Shown in pieces: positions 42,011-51,260 of a stretch of DNA of 64,000 nt. Position numbers and translations under genes: made by a program. The notes beneath the pieces are model-generated. The model was not told where the DNA came from. It ran no database searches and saw only the letters and a program-made list of their open reading frames with translations. Within the stretch, counting starts at the first letter, position 1. Every line of letters begins with the position of its first letter. The stretch comes from Magnaporthiopsis rhizophila (Eukaryota; Ascomycota; Sordariomycetes; Magnaporthales; Magnaporthaceae): positions 186,001-250,000 of the forward strand of contig PYSS01000037.1 in the NCBI GenBank assembly GCA_003049465.1. Direction: 5' to 3'.

Positions 42011-44095
42011 CCAGAAACCGGAGCGTGGCTGCCTCGACGCGCGCGCACACCTGTTGGCACCTACCCTACCAGATCCGACTGGGTGCCCACCGATGTAGCA
42101 GGCGTAGGGGTGGTGACAAGGTGAAGGAAGGCGGTCGGCTGAGAGTGGTTACTCGCAGGAGGGGGTCTGAGCAGCAAGCAGGAATGAAGGGATGGGACCG
42201 GGGAGTCGACAGCGATGTCGCATAAACAAACGAACCGCAACAGGATCCAGCAGTGATGGGGCCGGGCGGGAGGGGTCTGGGCGCCCCAATTGATGTGCGA
42301 ACAAAGGCCGAGGCAGGCGGGCTGTCCTCTCCGGGGAGGTCCTCTGCGGCGCAGTGGTGGCAGATTAATGGTATGAGGAGGTAGGCAAGTACAGTACACA
42401 CTGCCCACTACCACCTACACACACAGACACACAACCTTTCACAACACGTATAGGGGTTGGTTCCAATGGACGAATGGAGGGTTGGCTGCTCCTGCCACCC
42501 TGCGTCGTGGGTGTGCGGGGCCTGGAGGCTGGGCTGCGGGCGCTGCTGGGTCAATCAAAATGGTCGTGCGGTCAGAAAGACGGGGGGTCCAGATTTTTGG
42601 AGATTTTTCTTCTTGGGGGCAGCAAGCAGCAGCCCGACTGGAATGGAATTGAAACGGCCGTGCAAGCCCAAGCCTCGCGTCACCGGGCAGGCACGCCCTC
42701 AAGTCAAAATACCCAAATACCCAAATACCAACCAACCGTGCCGCCAAAGGGCATCCCTTCTTGTTGCTCCCGCCCTCCCTTTCCTATTTTTTTTCTTCTT
42801 CTCTCTACTCTTGTCTCTCCTCGGTGAGACCCACCGGAAAGGACACCTCGGCCAGGTGTCGGGATGCACAAACGCGACGCCACCAGCGTTAGGATTCGAG
42901 GCAGTTAACCTCCGATGGTTGGCCCAATCGAGTCAGACGAGTGTCCCGGGTATTCTCGCCTAAGAAGTCGCGCTTACAAGTCTGCTCCTTGCAAGCTTGC
43001 AGGCCGCGCACGTCGAATCGAGGTGGATGGCGGGTCCAGGTCAGCTAGTCCAGGGTGACTGACGGTCAGAAAAGCAAAGAAGACAGATATTTCGGCTGGG
43101 CTGGGGGCACCTATATCGGAGAAGCGTACCTTTTAAGTCAAGGGATGGGTATATCAATGATATAAGTACCTGCCTACCTACCTACCACCTACCTATCTCG
43201 GTGAGTAGGTCGGCAGACCAAGACCAACCTCGCACCAGCAAGGCGACGACGGAGCAACGTGCCACGGGTAGGTTACCTACGCAAGGGCCACCAGTTTCGA
43301 GGCTCGTCAGGTCTTGGCTCGACAGAAAGTGCGACGTGCCTCGCTCGTGCTCCCTGAATTGTCAGCTTCGTCGTAAAAGCCGACCTCCAACCAGCGGCCC
43401 GTCTCAGCCGCCCAGGCTGCTCCTTTGCTAGCTTCTTGAACTATGTGTTTCGTGTGTATCGTTTCCTTCCTTGCGGTAGTGTGATGTGATGCTGGCTGGA
43501 GGAGCCATTAATCAGTCTTGCTCCCTCTGCCGACATCAAGGCTGCGACACAAACCCGTCTACATACGACTTGGTCGTGCCACGCGACTCATACCACATCC
43601 CCGTGTGCTCTGTCGGCTTCGTTCCAGGTGTCAAGTTGTTTCTTCGCCGTGCCGGGGTAACCCATTGTTGTTTCGCCACACCTTAACTCGTTCAAGGCGC
43701 AGTCGCTCCCGCGGTCTTGGTGCCAGCTATAGAGTTTAGGACTAACACCCCGTATTGATGGCCTGGCCCACACATTACGTACACGCCCCCCATTTACGAA
43801 GTACCTATATCCATTGCCAGATACAACCAAACACATACCTATACAAAAAGAAAAGAGAACGAGCGCATCCAAACCACCGCCCACGTCGGGGATATTTATT
43901 TATACACACTCTGACGATCGTTATCTCGTTACGCCCGGACAAAGGTCCTCCCAACTGGCAAGGAATTTTTAACCCGGACCTAACCCATGTCCGCCACGCA
44001 GACATGCCGCCCGCGCTGCACCTTATATAACTTGTTGATGCGCCCACTGCCGCCTGCTTTCTTCGAACCCGCCTCGCCAAGAGTCTCGATGCGGC
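42011..44095. other. Long upstream region of the PKA gene and 3' flank of the lectin gene
   Basis: 2.1 kb without a supported gene. The half next to the kinase should be its promoter and leader. It includes CA/AC-rich DNA at 42410-42435, a T9 run near 42788 and a CCTA tetranucleotide repeat near 43170. The other half ends in the 3' UTR of the lectin gene. Confidence 0.5.
43172..43193. repeat. CCTA (TAGG) tetranucleotide repeat
   Basis: CCTACCTACCTACCACCTAC, the reverse orientation of the TAGG tracts seen elsewhere in the window. It is about 1.2 kb upstream of the PKA start. Confidence 0.75.
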
Positions 44096-45387
44096 TCAGA
44101 ATCGATGCGACCGCTTGTTCGTCCTCCAGGCCGTGAAGCCGGCATAGGCGCCTCCAATAACGAGGATGAAGAGGAAGATCTTGATGAAGAACCATGACCA
44201 GCTGCCACCCTCCTCCTCCACCGTCTTGAGCTTCTCCTTGGCTTTGCCCTTCTTGCCTGCCGCCTTCTTGGCACCGCTGCCGGGCGTGTTCTTGCCCTTC
44301 TTGCTCTGCTCTGTGTACAGGTTCTTGGCGCTGATGGAGATGATGTCGTGGTTGTCGCTCAGCTCGCCCGTCTCGGCCGTGAAGCCCAGGTAGGCCACCT
44401 GCGGGATCGCGGGCGGCTCCTTGGTCTCGAAGCACACGGTCCACTCGCCCTCGGACTTGTAGTGCAGCTCCAGCTTGAGGGACTTGTCCTGGAAGTACGT
44501 CAGGCGGAGCTTGGTCGGCACGCTCGCGTGGCGGATCCCGCGCGCCGAGCAGCCCGCGAACTCGGTCGACTTGCCGTCCGTGTCCTTGTCGTACGTCTTT
44601 TGCCCATCGCCGATCATGGCCATGACGTAGGGGAACACCACGCCCGGCCGGTTGTTCTTGTACGTGTCGAAGAAGATGCCGAGCCCGTCGAACTTGTCCA
44701 CGCTGCCGAACACGGGGCCCTGCTCCGTGCGCTGCTTGGTGACCCACATGGCGAAGCCGTCGCCGTACAGCTGGTGCTTGCCGTGGATCTTGAACTCCAC
44801 CTCCACCTCCCAGTTCGTCGCCGTCAGCGGCACCCGTGACCACAGGTAGCCCGTTTGCGACGGCCGGTCCGAGGTTAGTCTAATGTATCTACGCGGCAGC
44901 AATTAATGTCAGCCCACCTGCCCCGCCCCGTTAAGAAGTAGCGCATTCTTTTTTTGATTTTTCCCCCCTTCAGGGGGTTCGATCGGTCCGTCGTCAGGTC
45001 GTAACGTACTGGTCCGTCCGGATGATGGCATCTCCTCCAAAATCATACCACCGACTTTGCATGTCGGAATCGAGATATGGCTGCGTAGGAGGACGGCTAA
45101 ATGTCAGCTGGCCGTATGGCGCCATGTCGAGCTAGTCCTGTGGTGGGCTGGACAATTCCTACCTGGTTGAGAGTATGTGTCCTCAGCTGTGGGCAGGCGA
45201 GTCGAGTTTGCGCTTCGAGTTAGCCATGGGCGCCTCCCCGACGTGATGATTTGCATGGCGACTAGGACCGTGTGTGTGGATGTCGACGAACCCCTATGCT
45301 CTTGACCTGGCCCTCATCGTCAACGGACACGGCCGCCAGCGACGTTGTCGCCAGGCACAAGGCCGACAGATAGCGAGTAAACCACAT
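44096..45387 (-). CDS. L-type lectin (VIP36/Emp47-like) cargo receptor, type I membrane protein
   Basis: Early secretory pathway lectin that binds high-mannose glycoproteins between ER and Golgi. Four exons: 45292-45387, 45163-45186 (24 nt), 45010-45080 and 44096-44888, for 327 residues. The signal peptide is MWFTRYLSALCLATTSLAAV. The 24-nt exon codes LRTHTLNQ, and exon 3 PYLDSDMQSRWYDFGGDAII, both invariant in VIP36-type proteins. The lectin domain continues with YIRLTSDRPSQTGYLWSRVP, GDGFAMWV and FDGLGIFFDTYKNN, which hold the Ca2+ and sugar ligands. A Lys-rich stalk precedes one TM helix (WFFIKIFLFILVIGGAYAGF) and the short basic tail TNKRSHRF. Exon 1 is joined through a GTTCGT donor. The cytosolic tail has no KKxx signal; the final aromatic may serve as an ER-exit signal. 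Confidence 0.93.
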
Positions 45388-45986
45388 TGCGCCGGCGCCG
45401 GGTCCCAGGGCAGTCCTGCCGAGGATGCGCAGAGAATTGGGCTTGAGGAAGACGGGGGCTGGGTTCGATTCGTGTCAAGTGGTAGGACGGCGTTCGATCG
45501 AGCTCGTGTGTTATTCCCACGCTTCGAGCGAGACCAGAAAACCTGGCATCAGCTAGGGAGGAGAGGTGGGCGGACGGTGGATGGGAATATGAGAGGTGCA
45601 GCCAGGTTCGCGAGCTTGGCCAAGCAAGTGATGCAGCAACGTTCGGCTTGCGATTTAGCTGGCCTTTTTTGCGCCACTCTTGCAGGGGGATGGATGAGTG
45701 GCTCCCGTTCGGTGGACCTCGATGTGGTCCTGCCGCAGGCGCGATGCCAAGGTGCCGCTCCTCAACTCCGCCGTGGCTGGAGGTGGGGTCCCACGCCACA
45801 ACCCCACCCACACGAACGGTCGTTATCCAATGTGTAGAGCTCTTATCGTGGACAGGAGGGTTTCCAGAAAATCTTGGATTGACACCCACCTACGTCAAGT
45901 TCGAGAACGCCTATACGGAGTCTTTTCCTGAGCATTGAGCATTGAAACACAGCGCACGCGCCAGCCGCAACCCAGCAGCAGACACA
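45388..45986. promoter_or_regulatory. Divergent promoter region of the lectin gene and tim13
   Basis: A 599-base spacer between start codons of two divergent genes. No TATA box or distinct motif was identified. Confidence 0.5.
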
Positions 45987-46427
45987 ATGTGGTTCTCAGG
46001 CTCCAAGCCCACCCCTCCGCCAACCGAGACCCCCCTGTCCGAATTCTCCGACATGCCGCCCGCGGCCTCGACCGCCGCCTCGGCCGCCGACTCGGACGGC
46101 ATCAAGAAGGCCTTCATGCGCCAGGTCCAGCTGGAGTCCCAGAGCGCCAACGCGCGCACACTGATGGAGGTAAATTGGGCCGCCTCCACCTTTGTTTCTG
46201 TTCGCCAGGCGCGCCACATCTCTGACACTCACACCACACCCCGTCGCCAGAAAATCAACTCAAACTGCTTCGAGAAGTGCGTCCCGGCGCCCGGCGGCTC
46301 CATGTCGGCCGGCCAGTCTGCGTGTGTGACGCAGTGCATGGAAAAGTACATGACGGCATGGAACCTGGTGCACAGCTCCTATGTCCGGAGGTTACAGCAG
46401 GAGGCGGCAAACGTCGGCATCCCTTGA
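45987..46427 (+). CDS. tim13: Mitochondrial intermembrane-space chaperone Tim13
   Basis: Small Tim protein. With Tim8 it forms a hexamer guiding hydrophobic precursors across the intermembrane space. Exons 45987-46169 and 46251-46427 give 119 residues. The twin CX3C motifs are CFEKC and CVTQC, 14 residues apart, within NSNCFEKCVPAPGGSMS and ACVTQCMEKYMTAWNLV. These form the disulphides made by the Mia40 pathway. The first about 35 residues are a Pro/Ala/Ser-rich extension. The 81-nt intron (GTAAAT...CAG) is a multiple of three with no stop, so an unspliced transcript stays open and would insert 27 residues just before the first CX3C. I treat it as an intron because KINSNCFEKC must follow the helix ending ARTLME. 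Confidence 0.93.
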   Translation: MWFSGSKPTPPPTETPLSEFSDMPPAASTAASAADSDGIKKAFMRQVQLESQSANARTLMEVNWAASTFVSVRQARHISDTHTTPRRQKINSNCFEKCVPAPGGSMSAGQSACVTQCMEKYMTAWNLVHSSYVRRLQQEAANVGIP

Positions 46428-46644
46428 ATCTCTTAATACCGGCGACCTAATACGACCCCCATTCTCAGCCACTGTACTGTATAATAATTTGTTCACGTTG
46501 AGTTTACGTTCACCACTGATAGATCTCGCCGAGGTTTACAGCCCTCGGGCGCCCTTTGTCTTTATCTATTCTGTGATGACATTACATTATGCGTCATATG
46601 CTCCACGTACAGAACATGCAAAGAGGTCCCAAAGCTCAGCCGCG

Positions 46645-47955
46645 TCATGGTTCCCCCGCCAACCCCTGCGCCTTGGCCTCCGCCGCGGCCTTCTTCCGGG
46701 CCAGGTACCGCTCCTTTGCGCTCGATATGTCGGACGCCGTCTTCTGGCTCTTGGCCGCGAGCTCCACCTTTGCGCGCTCCTCGGCGGCCTCATCCCGCGA
46801 CCGCTTAAGCGCCTGCTCGTACTGCGCCTCCAGCATGCGCGACTGCCGGTCGCGCATGGCCTGCTTCCCGCCGCCACTGCCGGCAAAAGACGAGCCCCCT
46901 CTCCCGTGATCCCGTCGGTCACGGTCCCGATCTCGATCTTTGTCCTTGGCAGCCGCGTCTGCGGGTTGCTTCTTCTTGAGCACAACGTTGAGCCCGCCCT
47001 TGAGCAGCTCCCGCTTGTCGACGACCTGGCCCTCCTCGTTTATGGCGACGTCGCCGCCCTCCTCGTTGATCCGGCGCGCCTTCTCGGCCGCGCTCTTGTC
47101 CCCTCTCTTGTCTTCCTCCTCCTCCTCCTCCTCCTCCGCGGCGGCGTCGTCGCCTGCCGCCGTCTTTTTCCTGTGCTGCAGCTCCTCGGCGGCCCTGACC
47201 ATGTCGGCGTGCCTCTGGTCGCCGCGGTCGAGCAGCTGCTTGTAGAAGCCCGTCATGCCGCCCGACTTGTTGCGGCGCGCCTCCTCCTCCTCGCGCCGCC
47301 GCTCCTCCTCCTCGAGTCGCCGGTTCTCTTCCTGCTGCCGCTTGTAGGCCTCGGTCACGAACATTTCCTTGCCCGCGAACTCATCGCCCTCGGCCTCGCG
47401 CTCGCGCTTCATCTTCTTATCCTCGGCGATCTTGCGGTCCCGCTCCCGCACCTCGACCATCTTCTTCAGGCTGGCCATGTACTGCGGCTTGCGCTCCGCG
47501 TCCGCTGACGCTGCAGCGGTGTTGCGCGCCGGCGCCTTGAAGGCGTCGTAGGCCGCGTCGTAGTTGTAGATGGACGGGTCCTCCCGCTCGGCGCCCTCGG
47601 CGTACCTGCGTGACGTCAACGCGCTAGCCAGGTCGCCCAACTGATGGTGCGGCTGGCCCGCGCCGCCGCCGTCGAGACGTTTTGGTTTTGGCGGCCCGCT
47701 GGGCGGTTCAGGCCCGCCTTTACCCTTGCCTTTGCCGGCGCGCCGCGCTTGGCTGCTGTGTTCGGGACCCGGTGGCCGTGGTGTTGCGTCGCTCAGCGTC
47801 GTGATGGCCTCCGCCTTGGCCTCTGCGCTGGGGCCACCGTCGTCGTCCGAGTCGCCATCGTCGCCGCCGAATATTGGCTTTCGTTTGGGGGGCGCGGGTT
47901 TTGATAGGCCGGGCTTTTTGGTGAAGTTGAGGCCGAGTGATAGTGGTTTGCTCAT
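46645..47955 (-). CDS. NSRP1/CCDC55-like coiled-coil protein (DUF2040)
   Basis: Homologue of nuclear speckle splicing regulatory protein 1. A role in mRNA splicing is known for the animal protein and inferred here. Single exon, 436 residues. The start MSKPLSLGLNFTKKP leads to KPIFGGDDGDSDDD, an NSRP1 landmark. The conserved DUF2040 block is EDPSIYNYDAAYDAF, PQYMASLKKMVEVRERDRK and EREAEGDEFAGKEMFVTEAY. Long charged helices follow (EENRRLEEEERRREEEEARR) and an acidic run of nine Glu around 47112-47139. The C-terminal third is Arg/Asp-rich (KDKDRDRDRDRRDHGRG), an RD-type region common in splicing factors. The 217-base gap to tim13 on the left is a convergent 3' spacer. Confidence 0.88.
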   Translation of the reverse strand: MSKPLSLGLNFTKKPGLSKPAPPKRKPIFGGDDGDSDDDGGPSAEAKAEAITTLSDATPRPPGPEHSSQARRAGKGKGKGGPEPPSGPPKPKRLDGGGAGQPHHQLGDLASALTSRRYAEGAEREDPSIYNYDAAYDAFKAPARNTAAASADAERKPQYMASLKKMVEVRERDRKIAEDKKMKREREAEGDEFAGKEMFVTEAYKRQQEENRRLEEEERRREEEEARRNKSGGMTGFYKQLLDRGDQRHADMVRAAEELQHRKKTAAGDDAAAEEEEEEEEDKRGDKSAAEKARRINEEGGDVAINEEGQVVDKRELLKGGLNVVLKKKQPADAAAKDKDRDRDRDRRDHGRGGSSFAGSGGGKQAMRDRQSRMLEAQYEQALKRSRDEAAEERAKVELAAKSQKTASDISSAKERYLARKKAAAEAKAQGLAGEP

Positions 47956-48635
47956 TGTCGAGGCGGGCTGTTTTTGTTCTACTTTTCTCCCTGTCTCGCT
48001 TTCAGGCGTTGCGACAGACGGGAGCTGAGAAGGGCGAATGGGAAGGTTGGTTGGAGTGATAAATGATTGGCTGCTGCACCGTCGGGAATCCCCCGCGTAA
48101 TGCGGCCTGCAGGTTATAATTACGGGTCCTCATGCCCGCTGGTGGATACGCGAGTCCCTACACAGGCACCTGTGAACCGAGAAAAACCGGCCTGGTTATC
48201 AATCTTCCAACATTGAAACTAGGCGGAAAGGTTTTATAGGATTTCTCTTGGTTGCGGTCGTATGATCACATTGCCATGAGTTGGTTGAGTGGAGGAGTAA
48301 AAAAGTATCATGTCATATAAGGTATCTAACAAGGACACCGGATTATGAATCTATAAGATAGGCAGCTCTATCATGCGGTACGTAAACATCAAGCATGGCA
48401 GCACATCCAAAATGCGCTATATACACAAATGAGAGAAGAAAATGAATGTGGTAAGGAAATCAAAACATAACATAAAAAGCGCGAGAAAAAGAACCGTGAG
48501 AAAAATGAAGGCCATGAGAAAAAATGGGCCATGAGAACAAAGAAGCACGAGAAAATGAAGCATGAGAAAGAAGAAAAGGAAAAAAAAAAAAAAGCAAGAC
48601 GTGTGCGTATAGCCTCCCACCACTGCTCAGTCGGG
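47956..48635. other. Spacer upstream of the NSRP1-like gene, 3' flank of the C2H2 factor
   Basis: 680 bases, A/T-rich from about 48160 to 48600. The half at 48480-48600 contains a degenerate A-rich tandem repeat, and the 47956-48120 half is the NSRP1-like promoter. No gene. Confidence 0.6.
48481..48593. repeat. Degenerate 13-17 bp tandem repeat with core TGAGAAAAA
   Basis: Six spaced copies of an RYGAGAAAA-type core at 48481, 48495, 48512, 48529, 48547 and 48560, separated by ATGAAGGC/ATGGGC/AAGAAGC linkers. They end in an A14 run (48580-48593). They lie 40-155 bases beyond the stop of the C2H2 gene, on the strand opposite to its transcript. Confidence 0.7.
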
Positions 48636-51211
48636 TCATGGCCACTGCCCCCTAGACTCGCCATAAGTTTCCTCATACGCGGATATTGCGTCCTTGAAGA
48701 ACTCGCTCGGGATGTGCTCTCTCGTCTGTCCAAACGACACATGGGACTGCGACCCATGGCTGTCTAGCAGACCCGACGGGCTAGCCGCCGCCTCGTCTTC
48801 CATCCTTGTGGCCGACGACGCGTTCACGTCGCCGCCACCGCCACCGCCGCCGCCGCCGCCGCCGGCATGCCCGTCGCTCACGAAGCCCGAGTCGGTGATG
48901 GAGTGGCTGTGGCTGTGCCCGACGCCGCGAGTCTCGTCCACGTTTGATCCCGACGCGTCCGGCTTGGCCGCGTGCAGGTCCTGGCTCTCGGCGTGCGGCA
49001 CGTGCCGGATGGCCGACCGGTCCGTGTCGGACGAGACGGTGCTGAGGGTCCTGTTGACCTCGCGGATCAGGCCGTTGCGGTCCACGTCGGTCGACTGCGA
49101 CGTCATGCCGCCGACGAGGCTTTCCTTGTCCGACATGCCCGAATCCTGTCGCTTTGGCCCCGGCGCCGCCCCGGTAGGCAAGGCGACAGACTCCCCGAGC
49201 TGCTGCTGCCGGTGGCGGTGGTGGCTTGCTTGAGCGTCGTCACCGTCCCGCGCGATGATGGACGTCACCATCCTCAGCAGCTGCGTCGTCGTCTGCTCCA
49301 GGGCCTCGACCCTTTCCGTGAGCGACTGCGAGGTCCCGGCTTGCCTGGCCGCGGGGTTGGTGGGGCTAGGCTGTGTCGCCGCCGGAGCTGTGAAGGCGGT
49401 GATAGGCGGAGCTCTATACCCGTCTTCGTTGACAGTTGCTGTTGTTGGTGGCAGTGGTCGGCTGCCGGCTGGCTGCATCGCTTGAATGGACGACGACGTG
49501 GTTGGGCGCTCGTTTGGCAATGCAACACAGAATGTGTCGTGGAGCAACCGGAACTTTTCCCTTTTACTTCGCGACGCCCGGGAACAACTCCGCTCGCTGA
49601 CGTGCCGGCTGAACTCGCCACGGTCCGTGAAAGCCCTCCAACACTTTCGGCATAGACCGGCGGCCGGGTGCCGGATTCCGGCATCCGAAGGGACATCGAA
49701 GGATGAGATGTACAAATCTTCAACCGTGAGCCGATGAGCTGCCCTTTTAAAGTGACGCCTAATGAGTCGGTGTTAGCCTCAGCCACATACAGAGGTAAAA
49801 ATCTCTCTCTGCGAGACACACCTAGCGCCCGACGGCTTTGGGGGAAAATGACTTACACGATAGTACTGATCTGGGTATGAGTTGTGTAGCAGGGCGAGTA
49901 TCGCGAATTCTTCTCTCTTTTATAGACGTCCGGGTTGGCCAATCGAAACGGACATTCCATCTCGGCGTCATTGAAGTCGTCTTCGAGGGATGCTTTTGCC
50001 TTTTTCCTCGGCGGTGGGTCGTCGTCACCGTCCTCATCTTCATCGCCTTCAGCGTCTTCGTCCTGACGGCTGTCCAGGTCTCCATCCGCATCCTCGTTCC
50101 CAGCTGGGCCACCATGGGTGTCGGCTCCGAGGACTGCGCCGGTCGACATATGATCAACGCTGCGTTTGTAGTGGTGCCCGTGTTCGTGCTTTGCCTTATG
50201 CTCCATGATGGATCCCCCAAAATCAACTTGATCACAATCAGGATAGTCCCCATAGCCTCCAATGCCTGAACAGGAGGCATCAAATGGCGCCGGCGGCATG
50301 ATATCCGAGACTGGGCTGTGGGCCACTTTTATATGAGGCGAGAACATGGGCTCAGCACCGCCAGGTGTGGCGTCCGGCGGCGCAGGCCAGGCAGCGGCAT
50401 TGGCCACGAAGAGGCTGGGAGGGAGTTGTGCCAGAACAGTCTCCATCTTCTTCAGCTTTGTTGGGGGGGAATCCCAAGGGAGGAAGACGTCCGACTCCTT
50501 GTCGGCGGAATCAAGGTTTTCCTCCAGGTCATGCAGAGGTTCCTGCGCATCCGAAGGTACGTCCACGGGAAGGCCATGACTGATTGCCCGGCTGTTTGCG
50601 CCAACTTCGGGCGCATGTAACCTCGGGTCGAGCGGCGATGTACGAGGTTGATGAGCCCATGGGAAAACTGGAGGGTCTGCCGGTTCGGCCGCGCCGTCAT
50701 CTTCCGTAGGTCCATACGGTGAACTATCTTCTTGTTCCTGGGACTCTAGACGTCTCGAGGTATTGGCACCTGAGGGCAGGCTCTGGCGTGGTGGGCGGCT
50801 TCGGACGTAGTGCCAGCCATGATTCTTCTCCATATGCTGCTTGCAGTTGCTTTCCCTCTTGGATGTGTAGTCGCAAGGCTGGAACCTGCAACGGAAGACT
50901 CGAGGGGATTCTGAATGCTTGTCGTTCTGATGGCGAAGAAGTTCTTTCTCGGTGGGCCATCCTCGTTCTTGGAACTTGCAGCCCGGGACGGGACACTTGA
51001 AGGGGCGGCTATGGGTCTTATAGTGCTTGTTGAGATCGCACTGGCGAACGTAGCGCTTGTGGCAGACGCCACAGCTGAGGTCGGAGAGATCCGACGCTGT
51101 ACCAAATTCGCCGTTAATTCCTCTCCGAGGACAAGGGGACGACCCTGGCTTACTAGTAGCGACCGACAGCCCTGGAGCATGTCCAGCTTCCACCACATAT
51201 TGCTGAGGCAT
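48636..51211 (-). CDS. C2H2 zinc-finger transcription factor of Pezizomycotina type
   Basis: Predicted DNA-binding regulator with no known target. Two exons, 49857-51211 and 48636-49758, give 825 residues. The N-terminal three C2H2 fingers are CGVCHKRYVRQCDLNKHYKTH, CPVPGCKFQERGWPTEKELL(RHQNDKH) and CRFQPCDYTSKRESNCKQHM(EKNHGW); the last is a hallmark of filamentous ascomycete factors. A Pro/Asp-rich middle with an acidic stretch and basic RKKAK follows. A second Cys/His region spans the splice: CPFRLANPDVY ... YSPCYT ... RHFKRAAH ... CRKCWRAF ... H ... C. The tail is Ser/His/Gly-rich with an 11-Gly run coded by a GCC-type tract (48830-48865). The 98-nt intron has a GTAAGT donor. A 25-A tract lies 25 bases before the start codon. 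Confidence 0.9.
48830..48865 (-). repeat. GGC/GGT trinucleotide tract coding poly-Gly in the C2H2 factor
   Basis: An impure GCC-type run on the plus strand, read as about eleven glycines near the C-terminus of the transcription factor. Confidence 0.85.
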
Positions 51212-51235
51212 GTCCCCGAGTGCGCGCGAGTTCTG

Positions 51236-51260
51236 AAAAAAAAAAAAAAAAAAAAAAAAA
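51236..51260. repeat. A25 homopolymer immediately upstream of the C2H2 factor start
   Basis: Twenty-five uninterrupted A on the plus strand, hence T25 (U25 if transcribed) 25 bases before the ATG of the minus-strand gene. Confidence 0.9.
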
